Shown piece after piece: positions 1 to 12,142 of a stretch of 64,000 nucleotides of DNA (the first letter of the stretch is position 1; each line of letters begins with the position of its first letter). The notes beneath the pieces were generated by a model, which searched no databases, was not told the DNA's origin, and saw only the letters and a program-made list of their open reading frames with translations. Source of the stretch: Quillaja saponaria (Eukaryota; Streptophyta; Magnoliopsida; Fabales; Quillajaceae); the NCBI GenBank assembly GCA_029379385.1, contig CM055611.1, forward strand, positions 14,826,062 to 14,890,061, in the 5' to 3' direction. Position numbers and translations under genes: made by a program.

Positions 1-1035
1 ACGTTCATCTCTTTCATATTCATCTACAGACTCCTTAACTTCCTCTTCTACCTCTGTTATAAAAAGAAAGAAGATGGTAACTTATCCTAGTCAAAACAGG
101 ATCAACTTTTCCATCGGTTAATCAAACTTATCCAGTCAAACCCATTAATCTTCATCAATCTTGGTTTAAATGATAACTAAATTGACATACTAACCCACAT
201 AACAGTGTCCAAATAAGATTGAGCTAAAGTACAAGGCGTTGCAATTGGCCAAAAAAATTAACTGGTTTTCTTTTATGGGGGAAGATGAAAGGTTTGAAAA
301 ACCAATGGTTAAAATGATGTTCTTTTACTTTGATGTTTAATTTGTTTCTTACCGATCCTTATTTGAGTCTTTCGAATATATATGAATGTTGATTTCATAG
401 TGAAATATAACTTAAAACAAACAATACTAAATAAAAATATATATATGAACTCTTTCTCCACAAACCAACCCAGCGGATGCTTAGTCAATTAGTTTCATAG
501 CAAAATCAAATATCACAAGTGAAAAACAAAGGTTAGTTTTAAGGAAAAAAAATACTAAAAACACAACTAAATAAAACAAAGATTTTAAAATTTTGAAATT
601 CTAATAACAGGATCGTATAAAAGCCAGAACGCCTGGCTGATAAATAAAATTGAACAGATCTAAGTCATGTCAGATCCGAACCGAATTCAATCTTGCCAAA
701 AATAAAATCGAATTCAAAAAACCCAAAAGGAAAAGGACTTACTTTTCACTGACACCGATCCTTTGGCATCGGAGTTTGCTTCTACTTCAGGCTCCGAAGC
801 CCTCAGGACCAAAGAAGCAGACTTTTCCTCGAAAATCAACTTTTCCTCAACGACCGGCTTCTCTTCAACCTTAACCTCCTCCTCAACAACTGGCTTTTCT
901 TCAAACTTAACTACCTCTTCGGGAGCCGCTTCAGCGTCCTGCTGATTCTGAGGCTTCACCGTTCCTCTGGTGACTCTCCTCGTCCTCTTCGCTGCAGCCA
1001 GTAGCCGCTCCTCTCTTCACTGTTCGTGGAGGCAT
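1..1035 (-). CDS. hnRNP Q-like RNA-binding protein, 5' part, frameshifted near the start
   Basis: This is the N-terminal part of a plant hnRNP Q/LIF2-like protein, a nuclear RNA-binding protein whose RRMs would lie beyond the left edge. Two exons are visible. Exon 1 runs from the ATG at 1035-1033 down to 743, where a GTAAGT donor follows. Exon 2 starts at 53 after an ACAG acceptor and leaves the window. The ATG opens with MPPRTVKRGAA, then the basic stretch AAAKRTRRVTRGTVKPQ follows in another frame from about 1000. After it comes a Glu/Val/Lys-rich acidic region (EEVVKFEEKPVVEEEVKVEE), and exon 2 reads VEEEVKESVDEYERDER. Both the start motif and the acidic leader fit my memory of this family. 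The two parts of exon 1 are out of register by one base near 1000-1004, and the downstream frame has a stop at 1017-1019 with no ATG. This is either a disabled allele or a sequence error. Family assignment is moderately sure. Confidence 0.6.
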
Positions 1036-1104
1036 TCTTCACCGTTCAAAACACACAAAAACAGAAAATTTTCTCAACTTTATGCGAATCCGGAAACCTA
1101 AATT

Positions 1105-1209
1105 AAACCCTAATATCAAGAATTGGAACCAAACCAAGCCCTACGATGATCGAAATTGAATAAATAGAGAGAGAAAATTGGAATGAAAGGTACAAAGAGG
1201 AAACCCTAA
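1105..1209. promoter_or_regulatory. two telo-box motifs upstream of the hnRNP Q-like gene
   Basis: AAACCCTAA occurs at 1105-1113 and again at 1201-1209, within about 175 bases upstream of the ATG of the minus-strand gene. This interstitial telomere-like box is common in promoters and 5' leaders of plant genes for translation and RNA metabolism, which suits an RNA-binding protein. Its function here is inferred. Confidence 0.45.
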
Positions 1210-1319
1210 AGAGTGAGAATTTAAAGTCGAAACAATAAAAGGACAGAAGAGTAAAAACAGAAACGAGATTGATTCGGAGCTTAAGGTACAGTTGAAGACT
1301 AGAGGGAGTCTGATTTATA

Positions 1320-3160
1320 TGACCTGTAATGGGGGTTCAATCCAGTGTGCCACATGGTAAATTGCATCCAGATTCCAGTGTGCACTGTGCATTATGTACA
1401 GCTGATGACGTGTACTTACGGTCTTAGATTTCATTTCATTAAATTTACTTATATACGTTTGGTCAATTATTAGAGAAAAAATATATATATATTATGCCCA
1501 CTAAACATATGATAAGAGATATTTATTACAATATAAAATGTGTAAATTTTCTTTAAATAATATGAAACATTTATTATATTACAATATTTTTTAACTTTAA
1601 TATATTATATTAAAAAATATAATAATTTATGTCTTTTACTATCTCTTGTTATTTTTACTAACCATTAAAGACAAATTTCATACCATTGAGAGTGCAGACT
1701 CACTCCTGAGTGTGTACATAATTTACCTAAAAATTATGTTGGAAAGAAGGTAAGACAATTTTTCTTTTCATCATTTCTAGTTCCCTTAACGGTACATAAT
1801 TCGTCAACACTCCGATAGCATATCATCACTAGACAATATTAATCAATTTACTTTATCATAACCTTGTCAAAGATTTTCCACTCCATTTCTATGCCCCGTA
1901 ACAAAGCTTAAAGACTGTAGTATCAACATAATTTCTAAAAATGCCACCAACCAATGCAAAAGTTAAAAAACAAAAGAAAAATATTGACTGTCAATCGCAT
2001 AGACAAATAAAAAGAACAAATATGTCCTTGAACAAAGCTTAAAGATTTTAGTATCAACATAGTTTCTAAAATACCACCAACCAAATTTTGGATCCACTAG
2101 AGAAAGGTAATTAAAAGCTACATGATATAGTAATTGATATCATCACACTAAGGACATAAATGATAAAACTGAAAAGTAGACCTACTTGGACCACCAACCA
2201 AATTCTTAACCAAAAGGCAAAAAGAGTGCAATTTTATCATTCCATTAGCTGAACCACTCAACTTGCAAATAGATGGCTCAGAACACCAAATTACTTCTAA
2301 ACATAATAGTGGGTTAACCAAGATAACTTATTCATTTAGCAAGAGTGCTTGAATTTTCTTTGCTTCAATTTTATTCTTCTATAAAATATTTAGCATAGCA
2401 ACAATGTGACACATTATAACAAGATGAATACATGTTTTAACAGATTTAGAAGAATCTATCAATATTCTCCCTAAATAGTCAATTTTAAATTGGAAATGCA
2501 TAAACAAATATAGATATATGTTGTAATAGATTATAAACTCATAAATTTTCAACATCATTATACCTCACTTCCGAATCTTTTCAATAATCTCAAATTTTGA
2601 AAGATCACGACTTGTAGAGCTATCATTTTTCTTTTCTTTGTACTTGTTAGCCGACGTGGGTATAAGTTCTAGGTTTAAGAGTCATGGAAAGTGAAGTGTC
2701 AACAAGTTATGTTTTGGGGTATCTTCCTTTTGTATAAGGGGCATTTTCTGATAGTTATCATGAACTTCACTATCCAAGTTTCTAAAAACTTATTCCTTTT
2801 TTTTTCTTCAAATCAATTCTTACAATTGTCAATATATTTATCTCAATATGCCATACAAGCAAAATATGAGTACTCCTTGGAAATACAACTTTAATAGTAT
2901 TCACTATTACCAATTCTCTATTAGTTACAATCACCAAAGGATTAATATCAAACCCCAAATTCTATCAAAATTTTCAAGTGCTCACACAGAGTCTTTCTTC
3001 TCCTTTTTTGCATGAAGGCTGAACAAGCAAAAAAAGAACTATTGAAACTCATAACTCCAATGATATCAAGTAATGACATTTTATATTTAGTTGTCTAGTA
3101 TGTGCAATCCATTACAAAAACACTAGAGTAGCTTTTCATTAATGCAATTGAATAAGCATG
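1320..3160. other. AT-rich intergenic DNA, no gene seen
   Basis: Open frames here are short and lack coding character. The region has poly-A/T runs but no recognisable transposon protein, RNA gene or strong inverted repeat. Confidence 0.5.
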
Positions 3161-3163
3161 TGC

Positions 3164-3551
3164 TTAGAACAAAAGAAGTAAGTGACCATCTTCATCATCC
3201 TTGATATCATAAATAAAATCACATTGACCAAGTTCTTCAAATAATATTTGAACCAGGATATGACCCAACAAGTTTTCCTTTCGAAGTTTTGCCATTGCTA
3301 CATTTCTAGAAATTTTTTTAAAATTTGGATTATTTTTGTTAAAGTGAAGTAAGGATTTGTATAGGTGTAATACTGGACATTGCCATCTTTTTGATGCATG
3401 AGATTTCTTCTTTAGAAAAAATAAAATAAAATTGGTTAGAAAGATGTCTTGACATGTCAGTAGAAGGCTCATGATTATGTGATTTTTTATGTTCACCTTC
3501 CAAAATGCATTGCCTTTTTTTCTCCCTAAATTTCAAACTAACAATTGACAA
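3164..3551 (-). pseudogene. MULE / FAR1-related transposase fragment, degenerate
   Basis: Two overlapping minus-strand frames together resemble the middle of a MULE transposase or domesticated FAR1-related protein. One frame (3551-3339) carries KSHNHEPSTDMSRH followed by an EEI...K.M..S.I.P.QILTSL segment. The other frame (3164-3496) continues with NPNFKKISRNVAMAKLRKENLLG and FEELGQCDFIYDIKDDEDGHL. In intact relatives these lie in one frame after the FAR1 DNA-binding zinc-finger region, so at least one frameshift separates them. The catalytic DDE region was not found, and the segment stops abruptly on both sides. The 65-residue frame at 3594-3791 may be a further decayed N-terminal piece but shows no clear motif. 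This is a dead transposon remnant. Confidence 0.6.
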
Positions 3552-4388
3552 GTCGAGATCCAGACATTTTTTTTTCCGTTGTTATTTTTTTTCCTAATTA
3601 CTTTTCTTCTTTTTTTCACTGGCTAGCACGATACTTGCTTCCCTTTTCATAACCAATGTAACATTCTTATTTTGATTTGTTGATATTTGTTGCATATCAT
3701 AACATAGCAATGTCACACACACAAGTAATAACCTTTTCACGGTTTGATTAAATTTTTGTTGACATAGATAAGAACATTTTAGACCAAGCATTGTCAGCTT
3801 GTTCTAGTTTCTCTTATTTTTCTAATATCTTATCATTTGATAACGCCTCAGATTGATTGTTAAAGAATCATAAAGGTAAATTTAGGAAAGATAACACTTG
3901 TAATAAAAATAACATATTTAATTTTATATAATTATTAACAAACAAATACGAATTGATTTACCAAACCCTGATATAAAACAAAGATATACAGTGAAGTAAA
4001 TTTGAGGGAGTAATTCTTCTGTTTATATATATTAGTTATAAGAATCTAACCATAGTAGAAAAACTAAAATATAAACAAAGCTCCCTCTCCAACTATGAGA
4101 GGCAGAAGATGAAACCAAAACCTTGTTAACTAGACTCTATTAGATTTTTAAAATATAAAACAGCGATAAAGAAAGATATAGATGTATATAGGTTCAATCA
4201 TAAGGCCTAGTCCATGGGAGGAGACTATAATATTATTTCATGTATTACAATCACTCAATTCACTCAATCATTACAAGTATTGGTGTCTCATATTTGTAAA
4301 GATCACTAGACAATCATAAACTATAGATAAATACAATATTAAATAATCATGATAATCTAGCAGCTATTATAGGATATGATTATGATAA

Positions 4389-4947
4389 TATATATTTTAA
4401 ATTCAAATCTTTATCTTTATCCATATCCCTTAACACGTCTCGGCAAAATGAAAGTTCTATAAAGAACATTCATCTTTAACCATAAGATTATGAGTGCTTC
4501 TGGTTATGATTCTTATGTCTTATCTTGAAATGAAATCAAAAGCTTCAATGTTTCATCATCATAAAGAAAAAAAATAAATGTCTTTTGCGACGTCTTATTG
4601 CACAACTGTTGGTGTCTTACTACGACGCAATAAGACTTGAAATACTCAAACCATTCTTCACGCGATTCTTTCTACACATCAAGGCATCATAAGAATGTCA
4701 AGATAATAGTAAAAACCTTCAAAGGTAGTTGCATGCGATTTTTGCTACACAACAAGGTGCCATGAATTGCAGCTTGATAAGTGCCTAAAGGCAAATAAAA
4801 ACTTCCTCTCTTTTTTTTGGATGAGATGCGACAAAAGAAATTGCAGCTTGACCCGGATTGATTGCTTATTAGAGCTTTAATGCTCTGATACTATACAAAA
4901 TATATATTTAAAATTTAAATCTTTATCTTTATCCATATCCCTTAACA
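4389..4947. repeat. segment flanked by near-identical 45-base direct repeats
   Basis: A stretch at about 4389-4435 recurs at about 4903-4947 with few differences. Both share the core TCTTTATCTTTATCCATATC followed by CCTTAACA. They enclose roughly 470 bases that include an inverted repeat with 10-base perfect arms, GTCTTATTGC at 4592-4601 and GCAATAAGAC at 4627-4636. No coding sequence lies inside. It could be a small element with direct terminal repeats or a local duplication. Confidence 0.4.
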
Positions 4948-7900
4948 AATTCATGATTTTGACTGGTTTTTCTAAAAGGAAAAAGAAATTATATTAAAAG
5001 GAAAAAAACACTAAAACCAAATTCTATCAAAAATGGAATAGACTAACCATAGTAAATTGATAAATAACTTAGCAAAAGAAACCACTAAAGAAATGATCTT
5101 CATTATTGAAATCAGAAGTATTGAATAGCTTAAATAAGCGTGATATATGTTTCAAGTTGTTAATATAGACTAGATCATGAATTATCTCGTTTAACTCTGA
5201 AACCCCTACTTCACTCACAATATTCTGATTCATTCTTGTAATTTCAGTCTTTGGGATACCTTCCATCATTGTTTGTTTAACCAACCCAACAATAAGAGAG
5301 AGCGCAAGGGACAACCAAATGAGATAAGGAGAAGTTGAAATGGAATTATGTAGTTAAAGCACTTTTTATGTGTCTGGCATATTAAGAAAAGCTATTGTGA
5401 AATGTTGTTGTGTGAAACGACAATGTTGGTATTATGAATATAAACAAATGTAGCCTCAAAAGTTTAAGGACAATTTTATAAAATCCTCCTAAAAAGTAAA
5501 TAAAGTGCAACTATACATTATAGATTATTTGGAGTGCAAATCTTAACTCCTTTAGGAAAATGAAGCTTAAGATTTCTCATATATGTATGTAATTATTGAA
5601 ATTCAAATCCACGTTGATCATGATCATATGGTGTACTTTATTTAATTAATGGCAAAGCTGGTGTTAGTTTATAGGTGATGGTGTTGAGATTGAGGTTGAC
5701 ATCAATGAATATAGCTACCATTGACTTCTAGAAAAACCCCAATATCATAGCACATATACTAATTTAGAAATTGAAATTACGCCTAAAAGTTTGGATGATT
5801 AATTCAGAGATCATGTGGTATTGTTGATGATGACTTTATGGTTAAGATCCAGATTTCATTTATTCAGATTTAGATCGAACTTCAGAGAATAGTCTACTTT
5901 CAACTTTTTTATTGAAAAAATAAAATAAAATAAAATAATAGATTTTCATATTTTACAAATAGATTATATATATATAACTATTTTATTTATAATAAACATC
6001 ACAATCTTTTGTTTGTTATAAATGTATGGGCAAGACAAGTATGATGTCGTCAACCACATCATCCTCTGTCTTCTTTTTAATTTGGAATGAATGTGACAGA
6101 AGCGACTAAAGTAACCAAATCTTGAAATTATAGAAACCTGATTGTATTTTTAAACTACAATAACTAAAATGGAATTTATTGCAAATTATAAGGATCAGAA
6201 ATATACTTTAATCAAGAAAAAAATGAAAGAAAAGGATAAGAGAAAAACATTATTTAAGAATCAAGAGAAAAACAAGAAGATATAGGTCTAAGTTATATTT
6301 TACAAAATTCTAGCTAATTATCAACAACTTTGTATGTGCTTAAAATTAGAAATGTAGTTGCAATTAAACATAATTAATTCTAGCATGAATAGAGAAACTC
6401 AATAATTCATAAACACGAGCTTTTGCATTTTTCTTGTATTTTAGAATAAAACAAAGAGTTTTATTTTACTTTTGGTATAGCAAATGGAAGAATCATACAT
6501 AAAATAAAAATTGCTTTTTTATTCTCTCAAAGATCCTATATTTTGGTAATTTTTATTTATAAAAAATTATTAATGACACTTTTTTATTGAGCATGAACTC
6601 ATATACTTGGCACTTTCTAACAAATTTAATACTATTAATTCTTTTTGCTCGCTTAATTTTACAAAACAAATATGAAATTATATACAAAATAAAGCTTTTT
6701 AGAAATAAACTTACGAATCTCAAATTTATTGCAACATTTCTTATTTTTTATTGCTTTTAAATATTTATAATCTTTAACAACAATAATGTAAACATTAAAA
6801 AACAAAATGCAACTAATTCTTGAAGCAAAAAAAAATCCATTTAATGTACGTCAATATAGATATTTGTAATTGTCTTCGCAAATATAATTAAAAATAATTT
6901 AGCATGATGATCTAAAAATAGTTTAAATTAAAATTCAGCATATTATCTAGTTTATGGTAGCTCAAAGAGCTCTACTAGTAACAATCAACATGAACTTTTT
7001 CGTTTATCACAAAAATACAAATAAATTTTTTTTTTCATAAAAAGGATAGTAGTTAGAATAAAAAGAGTAATTGAAATTGTATATTGAATATGATGAATAA
7101 TTATAATAGAAGGAGTTTGTATATATAGTTACAACATAGTTAACGTAGCTAATCATATAACAATACATTGTAAATTAGTTTAGATTAAGATGAGCCTAGT
7201 TTACTCTAACCCCTTAAACTCAATGTAGTTGATTTGAAATTAGGTTGTGTTTTGAAACCAATCATAGAAAGCCATTGATGATGTGTCTCCCGTAGATGTA
7301 ATTGTTCATATACATATAAGGCTGATGTGTAATAGGTAAGGCTAACTAGACTCCCATCATTGTGTTCAGGGACATCTCATGGAAGGTTGATTGGAGTCAT
7401 GTGATTATGCTCAGGGTTATATGACACGTTAGGCTAACTGTATCTTCTACTTAAGTATAGGCTCAGATTAATTCAACTACTATAACTTAAATAATATCAA
7501 TTGATTTAAGTGGTAAGGTGAATCAAGCCAAAAAAAACTCAAATCATTGAATAATCAAATCTATCCTTTGTATAATGAACAATATATAAAAGAGAAAATA
7601 GAAAAAGTCAACAACAAACCATGTAGAAAAATAAAAAGAAGAAAATAGTGTCTACCATTTGTAGAATAGAAAATACATAAAAGCGAATAGACAGAGTCAA
7701 TATCAAACCGTGTAGAAAAATAAAAGGTGAAAAATTGTATGTTTTAGGGCGTTTCATGTTTTATTGAACGGTCAACTGTTGAAATTATTATTTATAAATG
7801 TTGGAAGAATCAATTAGGAATAAATATTGAAGAGATTTGTCAATTGACGATAATGTTTGAGAATTTCAAAGGAAACTCAAGTTACGCATTGGTATAAAAA

Positions 7901-8285
7901 TTACAATCATATGTGCAACATATTTAAATTTTTCTTATTCCTTAAACCCTAAATCACCATTTAATTATTTGAGATCCTAATTTAAGTTTAAAAGTTAAAT
8001 AATAAGATATAGAATTGTATACCTCTGAGGCTTTCAATTGTTTCATATTCTTGATTCTACTTTACTTTTTCTAGTTGATTACCTAGAGCACAGAAATAAA
8101 ACAAGTGTCTTATCTCTAAGAGTATACACCTGAATGAATCCAACTAGGATTCATCATATTTTTAGGAGTGAGAGATTACTAGAGGTTTTTTATATGCTAG
8201 TAGCTTCTATGTATTGTGTGTACAATTTTCGTTTTTTATTTTGTCTAGCTTACTAAGTCTTATATTTATAAAGACTATCGAACTC
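4948..8285. other. AT-rich intergenic DNA, no gene seen
   Basis: This gap is very AT-rich with scattered poly-A and poly-T. The longest frame, 81 codons on the minus strand at 5069-5314, has no recognisable motif, codon signal or splice context. No RNA gene or transposon terminus could be supported. Confidence 0.45.
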
Positions 8286-8287
8286 TT

Positions 8288-9640
8288 TATCACACCCATC
8301 ACAGAGGCATGACTGGCTGGAGAATCCGTAACCCTGACTTTATCATAACTTAACATATATCATCTACTAAAAATTTTAACAAAGGTTCCTCGCAATGTGG
8401 AACATAACCAAAATTACAACTATATAAACATGTTTACATACAACTAGACTATAATGACTATAGTATACATAAGTGAGCTCCGCTCTAACAGTATCATAAA
8501 TAATAACAAACAGCTAGATTATTACATAACACAAAATCAGACACCCTACAACTTTAGTACGACTGCAAACTTTCATCATTGACTTCAAATATGAGATTTT
8601 GAATAAACCTTGCCTCCAAATACATAGCAAGCCCAATATCGATAATTGACATCTCATAAGATCAAGTTACTACAAATAATATTAATTAAAGAGTGATGAG
8701 TCATATAGACTCAGTGAGTAGAAAAATGTACTCAAATGGTACTAGCATCACTCAACACAAGTAATTGATATATAGGATAAATAATATATATATATATATC
8801 AAATAATTTCATAATAATTTTATAGTAAGTTAATTTCACAAGTTGTAGTTATGAAAATGTAACACCAGCCAAGCATATTTCATGAAATACATTCAATTCA
8901 CTCAAAGTTATACAAAACACCTAAAGCACACAAAGGGCCAATAGAGTAAATCAAGCCCGCACACCAATCTCCCACCAGGTAGTTTTGCATTCGCACACTA
9001 AATAGAATCACTGAATTTCTATACATTTTCCAAATCCACCCACTAAGGCTGAGTTACTAGAATATCTTTTTAAAATACTTATCAGAATCAGAATATCTCT
9101 AAATATCTTAGGTGCACCTGGATTCTATTTGGAAGTAAAGACCATTTCGAAAAAAAAATAATAATAATTTTGTTGGCCTTTATCAGCCACAAACAATATC
9201 ACTCATCAACATAATTCATTTAAGTCAATCATAGCAATATAATCCTTATTTACCAGTATATAACCATATATATATATATATATATATTCATAAATACATC
9301 AAACCAATCAAAAACACTAATCTAGCAACCAAATGGTAGCAGTTACCCACTCACCATTTATCTATCTCATTCGTTACTTACTCTTGCGTTCACGCACGTC
9401 ATTAATTTAACAACACTATTCAAAGATGCATTATACTTTTCAAGTATTATTTAGTTTATCAATATTATAAGTTATAATATTTTAATTACGAAAATCTAGA
9501 GTTACTAAGTTTCAAGTATTTATTTAAAATTTACTTATTTTAAGTATTTTCACAACTCTCTTGGAAATATGTTTGTTTTCAATTTATATATTTAACCAAA
9601 TTTAATAAATCCAAGTTGAAATATTAACTTTAAGAAGTTA
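8288..9640 (+). repeat. dispersed LTR-like repeat, copy a
   Basis: The left end TATCACACCC, then CATGACTGGCTGG, corresponds to the TGTCAYACCC end of three other copies in this window. Shared internal landmarks, in order, are the 15-base near-palindrome GAGTCATATAGACTC (8698-8712), the phrase GGTACTAGCATCACTCA, a CCCGCACACC...CACCAGG block, CTTATCAGAATCAGAATATC, TAGGTGCACCTGGATT and TTGTTGGCCTTTATCAGCCAC. It is the most diverged of the four. The right limit is where similarity to copy d fades. The TGTCACACCC terminus suggests an LTR, but no second LTR or coding region was found, so a solo LTR or non-autonomous element is an inference. Confidence 0.6.
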
Positions 9641-12142
9641 GATATCTTTCTCATTTAGAAACTTTCTCTAGAATCAACTTTGAACCCACTCAATTTCTTC
9701 ATATAAACACAAACAAGGCACTAAACAATTTCTAATTGCCAATCTTTTATTTTGATGCTTATGAAATTATCATACTTGAGAATTAAATTATGAAACTTTC
9801 CAATCTAGCTTATTAAGGTGTTGAAGAACATTTCATTTTCAGCACTCCACTCCTAATTCATCATTTAAAACCTTCCAAACCTAGTTACACAAAAATAGGT
9901 TCAGTCAGGACCTGAAAATCATAACCTATGACTTCTAACACCTCCAAAATACACATAACATGAAATTAAGACTTGCACCACTCCAAAATTGTCTCTTAAT
10001 ATATTAGGAACAATTTTTATTAAAAGGTCCTAAACTAATTCCAACCACAACCATCGATGAAATCTTTCGGACTAACTGAAGCTCATCTAAAATCATGCAC
10101 AAACCTAACTATATTTTTAGTTTTTGATTTTATTATTTATATATTTCTATTTTTGTTTAGTTTGGTAAATATTTATTAGTATTATTTAGAATTTATTATA
10201 TTATATATTTTATGTAGTGTAATAGCTATACCAACAAATATACTTAGAACCAATTTAAGAAAATTTTCAGATATCTTCTCAAGACCCTAAACTGTATTTG
10301 CTCTTTAGAGCTCTTAATTTATTTTTACTCTTAGTTACCGTACATGGCAAGACCAAAACACTAAAAGAGTTAAGGAAACAAGCCAAAAGAACAAAGGAAA
10401 AAAGCTATTTTAAGAGGTCTTAAGGCTGCTTTAGTTGAAGGTGCAGAAAACCACGTAAAAGGAGGGAAGGGCTCAACTAAAATGAAGAGAAATGTGAAAA
10501 AATCTAGAACAAATAATAGGCGGTGGAAAGCAAACAAGGGGAAAGAAAAGCAAATGTGAAGTCAATCAAAACGAAAGAGAATAACAAAATATGAACTGAG
10601 AATAAAACAAAATACAAAAAGTATAGTTAAAATCAAAGAATTTGAAATGTGTGGTTCAAATTTATTCTTAGTTATATATATATATATATATATTGGCACA
10701 TGTCTAATTGTATTGTTTATTTATTTAATTTACTTATGGTAGAGATTAAATATTAATAGATATACATGTACATTAATTATACCTTCACTTGAATTTACTT
10801 AGTCACAATGTTATTTATTTTATGACAACAAATACATAAAAATTTTAAAACATATATTAAGATTACACTAAGATATCAAATTATTACATGTTTAATTTTA
10901 TTGTTATTTAATTAATTTGTTCATTTTATAATGTAAATTTACACATTATATCTAAAACTTGAATTTTCGCTACTAGGTTATGAGGGTTATAACACTCTTT
11001 ATTTATTAAAAAGTCCTAATAAATTAGGGATTGTGCTAACGTTAGGATTTAATCATAATTAAATTTAATGTCTAATAAACTATAATAATTACATGACAGC
11101 CCCCAAACTATTCTTAATTAAATATTATCCTATTGTGTGTAACCCTTTTGTCCAAACTATTAATAATCATCTATAGATAATTAACCACTTATCAAAGTTT
11201 CTTAGAAGTCAAGATTGGTAACTAATATCACATGATGACTATCCATAATAGTATGAATATAGTTGTGAACCTTTTGACCCTTTCTGTTGACAATAATGGT
11301 GCAATTCAATTCTTCTATCATACAATATCCTAATTAATCTATTTGAGTATGAAAATAATGTCAAACCCTAAATTCAATCATATGTACATAGATCTTAAGA
11401 TTATAACTTCCTTGAGAAAATTAGAAACACATTTTATAATTTCTACAATGCTATGACCATATACTTTAAGTTATATCTTTTATAGATCACACATGATATT
11501 CTCTCTTTTCTACTAAGAATGATTGATCTTTTATTACGCATTCACATATCTCCATATTCTAGTGATTATGAGCAATTGCTTCTTCTTAGGCAACTCATTG
11601 ATAAAATCAGAAATACCATCAAAGTATAATGACATACATACAAAATAACCATGATGTCTAAATTTAACAAATTATTTGTACAACTATAACATGAGAATAA
11701 CATATTGATATGTAGATAAATTTCATATAAATGTCCTTAGTTGAATGAAGTTAGTGTGAATTCATTCTTTGACGAGCACTTACATATCTGTCTTAATATC
11801 CCATACATATATGACTAGGAGATTAGTCACCAAGTCTTTTAGTCAACCAGATTTGCACTAAACTATCTAGATTCACTAATTTCCTACTTAGTGATCATAT
11901 AATCAAAAACATTTAAGAATTAAGTTTACAGGAATTAAATCTTATTAACATAATGCTTATTTCCATTGCTTTAATTCTTTGAGCTCGTGATAATTAATTA
12001 CTAACTCTTATACATAATAATATTTGCCACTTATTCAAGTAAATTCAAGTAAATAAATGTTACTATTTATTAATAATAATATGAATAAGCTTATGTACAA
12101 AATAATATGTTACAACATCACATGCCGTTGTTTTTAGGGCAT
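9641..12142. other. AT-rich intergenic and probable retrotransposon-derived DNA
   Basis: No coding frame is evident. The first few hundred bases may be more diverged sequence of repeat copy a. A (TA)n tract lies near 10674-10693. The stretch from about 11000 to 12142 probably includes the decayed 3' LTR of the copia element to its right, but its far end could not be fixed. Confidence 0.35.

Noticed and set aside
5069..5314. 81-codon minus-strand frame
   Set aside because: No motif, splice context or repeat of the pattern elsewhere; composition fits chance in AT-rich DNA.
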